Shown here one piece after another: positions 61,547 through 64,000 of a stretch of DNA of 64,000 nt. The number at the start of each line of letters is the position of its first letter. Positions within the stretch are counted from its first letter, which is position 1. Position numbers and translations under genes: made by a program. The DNA comes from JAJDYQ01 sp965214035. Its GTDB lineage: Bacteria; Pseudomonadota; Gammaproteobacteria; JAJDYQ01. The stretch lies in the NCBI GenBank assembly GCA_965214035.1, contig OZ243932.1, positions 868,001 to 932,000 of the forward strand, written 5' to 3'. Under the pieces are notes generated by a model. It saw only the letters and a program-made list of their open reading frames with translations. It was not told the DNA's origin and did no database searches.

Positions 61547-64000
61547 ATGCTCAGATATAGAAATCCCGGATATCTCTGGCAGTTGCAGAGACGGTCACAC
61601 AGCGCAAACTGCACCACAGCAGACATGCTCCCTCGGAGTGTAATCGGGCTCATTACCAGCAAGCCCGGGCAAAATAACCACCGTCCCTCCACAGCCCTGT
61701 ATCAACAAGACCTGCGAGGGCCTACCCGTTATCCATACAGATACCTGCTGTCGCTCCTGCTCATGCTGTCACTGCTGGCAGGTCTGGCACCCACCACCTG
61801 GGCGCAGGACACGACTCCCAGCCTGATGCTGGACCCGGCTAGAGTGATGGCAGACAGTTTTGATGGCGGTGGCACCGTTACCATCACACTGATTCCCCAA
61901 AATGCAACATTTCTCGGAGCAGGCGGTGATGATGGTGGCGGTGGTAGGCAGGAGAGGAGAGGTGGTGGTAGTAGTACTTATTTTCTGAACGGCGACTTGA
62001 CCGACGCTGGCAAGAAACTCATTGAGCTATCTGGTGAACCGGCAGGCCTGATGATTGACGATATTCGATTGCTCGCCCTTCAGTCAGGACCCATACATGG
62101 GATACCCGATGGTGGCGATCATCGCTCTGTAGCAATTGATCTGTCCTACAGTGGTGCGACAATCATGGCTGATGATATTGTGACTGTGAATGTCGATAGG
62201 GTTTTGCTCAGGCAATATGGCGTTGGCACCTTTATCGCGCAAAACAGTGACCTGGCTGCTGACTTCACTATCACAGTAGCTCCGGGTCTGCTTATTTTAT
62301 CAGACACGTTATCGGTACGCGAAAGCGGTGGCATGGACAGCTATACGGTGGCGTTGGATACAGAACCAACCGGAAATGTGCAGATTAGTGTGACCTCTGA
62401 TGATCCGTTGGCAGCTACGGTGCAGGGACCCACTGGTGCAGCCGGCAGCATGGTGACCCTGACCTTTTCGACAGAGAACTGGAACGAGCCGCAGGTGGTG
62501 ACAGTGACGGGTGTTAACGATGGTGTCGAAAACACCAGCCGCGAGCGCACAGTAACCATTAACCACCAGATCGCTGATGGTGACGGTGAACGCTATATCA
62601 GCTCTGACACAGTTATTGAATCCGTGATGGTGACGGTGACGGACGACATATCAAGTGTGACCATAACGGAAAGTGGCGACAGTACAACAGTCAGCGAGGT
62701 TGGTAGCACAGACAGCTACACCGTAGTGCTGGATACGGAACCAGCCGGGGATGTACACATTATGACCACCTCCCCGATCAATGCGGCAGCCGTAACACCC
62801 TCGACCCTGACCTTCACAACAGGAAACTGGAATCAACCGCAAGCAGTAACGGTGATGGGCATTAACGATAACATGGCTATCTCCGACAACAGCCGGATGG
62901 CGACAATCACCCATGCCATCAGTATCGGTGACGGTGATGGCTACCCTGTGGGCCTGAGCATAGACAGTGTGGCAGTAACGGTATTAGAGCTTATCACTGC
63001 AACTCTGACACGCGACACTGGTGACAGTATCGGCGAGGGTCAGACCTTGACCTATACCATCACCCTGAGCCGGACGCTGACCACAGGTCAGACACTGACC
63101 TTGCCGCTGGCGTTCACTGGTACAGCAGCTCGCAACACCGATTACTGGGTGACGATTGCGGATGCAGCCGGCGTCAGTGATGACGATTTTTCCTTAAATC
63201 CCCGCATGTCTGCCAATATTGAGTTTACAGCCGGCAGTAGCACGGCGATCCTGACGCTGTATGCGCTGACTGACTTCGTGACCGATCCGGATGAGACAGT
63301 CCATATAGTTTGGGGCTCATCGGAGGACATTACCGGTACAAACCTCCCGTTGCCCCCCACTTTGGTTGAAGATGATGCAGACTTACTCACCATAAGTGAC
63401 ACTCCCTCAGTCACTGTTTCGCTGGATATCAACCCGGAAGAGATACAGATGTCTGATTTTAATAGTGACGGCATGGTTACACTGACACTGATACCGCAAA
63501 ATGTGTCATTCGCTAATGTCGGCAATTCCACTAACAATAATGGGGATGGAGATGAAGTAGGATTGGGAAGCCAGTTGGAGGTTCACGAATTTAGCCTCAT
63601 TACCCTGTCAGGGTTGCCGGGGTTGAGCATCGAAAGAGCTGCTTTTACAGCCATAGATAGCAGTGGTCGGCACGGTGTTCCCTCACATACCTCTCTTGAA
63701 CTTACTCTCTCCTACAGTGGTTCGGGCATCAGCAGCGACCAGCAAGTAGTAGTGACGGTTTCTCCAGAAATGTTACGCCGGGTTATCTCCGAGAATGAAG
63801 CACGCCGCTACCGGGGGGAACCTCTGGCAACCACCTTTACAGTCAGGAATGATATACCACGTGTGAACATCGCTGTACCTGAAGGCAGCATCACGGTTAG
63901 CGAAGCAGGTGATGCACAGGCCTACCTCATGGCTCTGAACACGCAACCAGCCGACAATGTGATTGTTACGGCGACCTCCGGTGACCCATCGCGAGCTACA
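61547..64000 (+). CDS. Very large exported repeat protein (Calx-beta-like), 3' incomplete
   Basis: The frame is open from ATG 61547 (GGGGGAAG ribosome site) to the window edge, at least 818 codons. An unusually long N-region of ~68 residues precedes a hydrophobic core (YLLSLLLMLSLLAGLAP) and a cleavage-like TTWAQD. The body alternates two modules. One contains DSYTV(A/V)LDTEP..., with TLTFTTGNWNQPQAVTV and similar (at about 62.33-62.65 and 62.70-63.0 kb, restarting near 63.87 kb). The other reads GEGQTLTYTITLSRTL ... GTAARNTDYWVTI (about 63.0-63.35 kb). The opening motif (SLMLDPARVMADSFDGGGTV...) recurs near 63.42 kb. This pattern is typical of adhesin-like surface proteins with Calx-beta-type repeats. 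Confidence 0.82.
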   Translation, partial: MLRYRNPGYLWQLQRRSHSANCTTADMLPRSVIGLITSKPGQNNHRPSTALYQQDLRGPTRYPYRYLLSLLLMLSLLAGLAPTTWAQDTTPSLMLDPARVMADSFDGGGTVTITLIPQNATFLGAGGDDGGGGRQERRGGGSSTYFLNGDLTDAGKKLIELSGEPAGLMIDDIRLLALQSGPIHGIPDGGDHRSVAIDLSYSGATIMADDIVTVNVDRVLLRQYGVGTFIAQNSDLAADFTITVAPGLLILSDTLSVRESGGMDSYTVALDTEPTGNVQISVTSDDPLAATVQGPTGAAGSMVTLTFSTENWNEPQVVTVTGVNDGVENTSRERTVTINHQIADGDGERYISSDTVIESVMVTVTDDISSVTITESGDSTTVSEVGSTDSYTVVLDTEPAGDVHIMTTSPINAAAVTPSTLTFTTGNWNQPQAVTVMGINDNMAISDNSRMATITHAISIGDGDGYPVGLSIDSVAVTVLELITATLTRDTGDSIGEGQTLTYTITLSRTLTTGQTLTLPLAFTGTAARNTDYWVTIADAAGVSDDDFSLNPRMSANIEFTAGSSTAILTLYALTDFVTDPDETVHIVWGSSEDITGTNLPLPPTLVEDDADLLTISDTPSVTVSLDINPEEIQMSDFNSDGMVTLTLIPQNVSFANVGNSTNNNGDGDEVGLGSQLEVHEFSLITLSGLPGLSIERAAFTAIDSSGRHGVPSHTSLELTLSYSGSGISSDQQVVVTVSPEMLRRVISENEARRYRGEPLATTFTVRNDIPRVNIAVPEGSITVSEAGDAQAYLMALNTQPADNVIVTATSGDPSRAT

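Overview
The window is a bacterial chromosome segment, most likely from a gammaproteobacterium. Evidence for this is the gene order of the conserved blocks: ybeD-lipB-lipA, suhB/trmJ-cysE, iscA-ndk-rlmN-pilW-rodZ-hisS-yfgM-bamB-der, and yceD-rpmF-plsX-fabH-fabD-fabG-acpP-fabF-pab-mltG-tmk, together with rapA and a two-domain aas. I cannot name a genus. The genome looks rich in insertion sequences and is in places decaying.

Layout. 1-2.0 kb: a small secreted acidic peptide, a periplasmic rhodanese and a TlpA-like thioredoxin. 2.4-7.6 kb: accessory DNA with an IS256-family element inserted after codon 4 of an HrgA/COG2958-like gene, an integron attC site, a membrane coiled-coil gene, a truncated HNH-type nuclease gene, an IS30-family copy and a tandemly duplicated VOC-like gene. 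7.7-11.4 kb: rapA and a coiled-coil gene. 11.5-13.0 kb: a second, dead IS30 copy that itself carries a ~394 bp insertion. 13.0-30.8 kb: housekeeping genes (NYN-LOTUS protein, lipoate synthesis, suhB, trmJ, cysE, iscA, ndk, rlmN, pilW, rodZ, hisS, yfgM, bamB, der, aas). The core isc genes and ispG, expected in this gene order, are absent. 31.0-33.1 kb: a copper-peptide cluster of the Hvf/MNIO type, with a precursor carrying ten EGKCG motifs, followed by its DUF692 and DUF2063 partners. 33.2-39.8 kb: an acetolactate-synthase-like enzyme, an aldehyde dehydrogenase, a glutamate-synthase-like FMN/Fe-S protein, a DoxX protein and a CPA1 antiporter.

40.0-48.9 kb is a genomic-island-like region. It holds an IS30 fragment, a degenerate integron (attC sites, a broken cassette gene, a tctC-tctA-tctB transporter in cassette position and a dead IntI integrase), a dead IS256 copy, a Fic AMP-transferase-like protein and a serine recombinase lacking its catalytic domain. 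The recombinase reading frame ends inside an initiator tRNA-fMet gene. 49.0-59.5 kb is the fatty-acid/folate/cell-wall/thymidylate block. 59.7-64.0 kb encodes a small protein, a PP2C phosphatase, a double-FHA protein and the start of a very large exported repeat protein that runs off the window.

All functions are read from sequence motifs and family knowledge; no database search was run.
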